Positions 5,781 through 6,754 of a stretch of 6,754 bases of DNA are shown here, one piece after another. The notes under the pieces are model-generated. The model saw nothing but the letters and a program-made list of their open reading frames with translations, ran no database searches and was not told the origin of the DNA. The translations under genes were made by a program, and so were the position numbers. Source of the DNA: Deltaproteobacteria bacterium (GTDB taxonomy: Bacteria; Bdellovibrionota_C; UBA2361; OMII01); the NCBI GenBank assembly GCA_023262305.1, contig JALRCK010000118.1, forward strand, positions 1-6,754, in the 5' to 3' direction. Every line of letters starts with the position of its first letter. Position 1 is the stretch's first letter.

Positions 5781-6754
5781 CTAGCCGCCCGATCCCTTAC
5801 CAGAGTTGTTTCGTGAGCGTTCCTTCTCCCTCTCCTTCTCCTTCGCCTCCCTGTTCAACCGCTCGATCTCTGTCTCTGCATCTCGTCCGATCTCTCGCAC
5901 CACGGCCTCGCGAGATGAGATTGCGCGTGCCGCCTGTTGCGCTGGGTCCTCGATAACAGGGGTCGCTGAGCGAGCTGGACCGAGCAGCGCTGAGCTACTA
6001 GGCGCCGGGCTGAAGCCCTCTCCACTTCCGATCTGTACCTGTAATGCCTCGGTAAGCGCGAGTCGTGGGTTCATAGCTGGATCAAACGTGTCGGACGTAT
6101 CGGTTGGATTATTTGGATCATACAATCCAAACCTCTCCTGAATTGCTCGCAGAACCTCGTAAATAAAGTCGCCCTCCCGCCCGGGACCACTTGGTGCCTT
6201 GGACGACGCATAGTACGACCGGAACTTATCTTGCATCACATTGACAAGGGCGTCGCCGAGCTCGTTCACTATTTCGGTTGCATTCTCTATGCCGTTGATT
6301 AGCCCTTGCAGCTCATAGAGCCTGTTAATAATTCGTTTATTAGAAAGCTCTGCATTCAGATCGTCTGAGTAATCAAGTTCAAGAGCTGACATGTATTGAC
6401 GTATAATATTTTGCGTTACATCAAGCCCAGCACTAACTCCTGGAATGGTCACACCCGTGGCGATATCGACGCCGGCCCTGCTCGACTGCGAGGAGAGGGA
6501 TATAACTCGAATTGAGGCGCTTGAGATCTTAGCGGCCGCATCAGCGAGTTCAAAGTCGAGACTGGAGGAGGAGTTGGATAGCCGTATGCTCGATGTCTGA
6601 TTGGTTGAGATGCTCGCGTTCACCCTGTTGAGTGAGTTGTCAATGCTTGAGGAAGAATTAGAGAGCGATAGGCTTGAGGTCTGGTTTGTGGAGATGCTTG
6701 CATTGACGATGTTTAGTGAGTTGTCGACACTTGATGATGAACGGGAGAGTGAGA
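5781..6754 (-). CDS. Fibrous Ser/Thr/Asn-rich coiled-coil protein, N-terminus beyond window edge
   Basis: The frame is open from base 6752 to TAG at 5783-5781, giving 323 visible residues. A GTG at 6623 lies inside a repeat, so it is not the true start. Visible residues 1-66 are 28-residue repeats. Residues 67-190 are mixed helical sequence, including SNKRIINRLYELQGLINGI, without a family I recognise. Residues 191-273 are Pro/Gly/Ser/Asp-rich and probably flexible. Residues about 273-313 form a highly charged Glu/Arg/Lys helix ending in a Gly/Ser-rich tail. No transmembrane segment is seen in the visible part; a signal peptide cannot be judged. The repeats recall stalks of phage fibres, adhesins or other filaments, but this is shape likeness only. 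Flagellin was considered: no clear D0/D1 signature was found. Its closeness to a GT41 enzyme and its many Ser/Thr and N-X-S/T sites make it a possible glycosylation acceptor. Confidence 0.7.
   Translation of the reverse strand, partial: SLSRSSSSVDNSLNIVNASISTNQTSSLSLSNSSSSIDNSLNRVNASISTNQTSSIRLSNSSSSLDFELADAAAKISSASIRVISLSSQSSRAGVDIATGVTIPGVSAGLDVTQNIIRQYMSALELDYSDDLNAELSNKRIINRLYELQGLINGIENATEIVNELGDALVNVMQDKFRSYYASSKAPSGPGREGDFIYEVLRAIQERFGLYDPNNPTDTSDTFDPAMNPRLALTEALQVQIGSGEGFSPAPSSSALLGPARSATPVIEDPAQQAARAISSREAVVREIGRDAETEIERLNREAKEKEREKERSRNNSGKGSGG
6558..6754 (-). repeat. 84-base (28-residue) tandem repeat, coiled-coil
   Basis: Two full units (6669-6752 and 6585-6668) and the start of a third (6558-6584) encode variants of SLSNSSSS-(I/V)-DNSLN, then VNASISTNQTSS. 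The array runs off the right edge. Neighbouring units are about three quarters identical in DNA over 62 compared bases but much closer in protein, so the copies are old and kept by selection. 28 is exactly four heptads: Leu, Ser, Ile/Val, Leu, Val, Ile, Asn, Ser fall at alternating a and d positions, a coiled-coil pattern. Each unit has 13 Ser/Thr of 28 residues, and the sequons NAS and NQT recur, with NSS in the second and third units. Confidence 0.85.

Noticed and set aside
5806..6141. 111-codon + strand open frame opposite the fibrous-protein gene
   Set aside because: It is antisense to the charged C-terminal helix; Phe/Ser-rich composition is what reverse translation of Glu/Arg-rich codons gives.
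5781..6754. Flagellin identity for the fibrous protein
   Set aside because: Helical Ser/Thr/Asn-rich sequence and glycosylation context suggest it, but the conserved terminal D0/D1 patterns of flagellin were not seen, and the C-terminus is a charged helix with a Gly/Ser tail.
6558..6754. CRISPR-like or other non-coding repeat array
   Set aside because: The repeats are contiguous, in frame, diverged at DNA level and conserved as protein, so they are a coding repeat.

Overview
The window reads as accessory surface- or protein-glycosylation DNA from a Gram-negative-type bacterium, probably an uncultured lineage. It is gene-dense, of middling GC, uses the standard bacterial code (visible stops are TAG and TAA) and carries GT9 (heptosyltransferase-like) and GT41 (OGT/SPINDLY-like) glycosyltransferases. 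Nothing in the sequence fixes the phylum.

Layout. On the + strand three tightly packed genes run left to right and look like one operon. (1) The 3' part of a GT9-type glycosyltransferase fused to a degenerate methyltransferase-like domain (1-942; 5' end outside the window). (2) A 738-residue protein with eight 34-residue TPR units followed by a GT41 catalytic region (981-3197). (3) A complete 412-residue GT9-type paralogue of the first gene, in which a lysine-rich tail replaces the methyltransferase domain (3210-4448). The gaps are 38 and 12 bases. A 404-base convergent gap follows (4449-4852), with no convincing gene but a short tandem repeat and an imperfect hairpin. On the - strand lie a stand-alone class I SAM-dependent methyltransferase (4853-5584) and, upstream of it after 196 bases, the C-terminal part of a fibrous Ser/Thr/Asn-rich protein (5781-6754; its N-terminus lies beyond the right edge). 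That protein begins, as far as visible, with a 28-residue coiled-coil repeat.

How the genes may work together (inference). The TPR-GT41 enzyme is of the class that modifies proteins with single sugars. The two unusual GT9 relatives could extend or build a glycan, and the methyltransferases could methylate sugars or protein. The fibrous protein has almost half of its repeat residues as Ser/Thr and several N-X-S/T sequons per repeat, so it is a plausible local acceptor, although this is unproven. The strongest direct observation is a six-cysteine motif with identical spacing in the two GT9 paralogues, together with loss of the usual Asp from the GT9 'PDTGxxH' motif in both.
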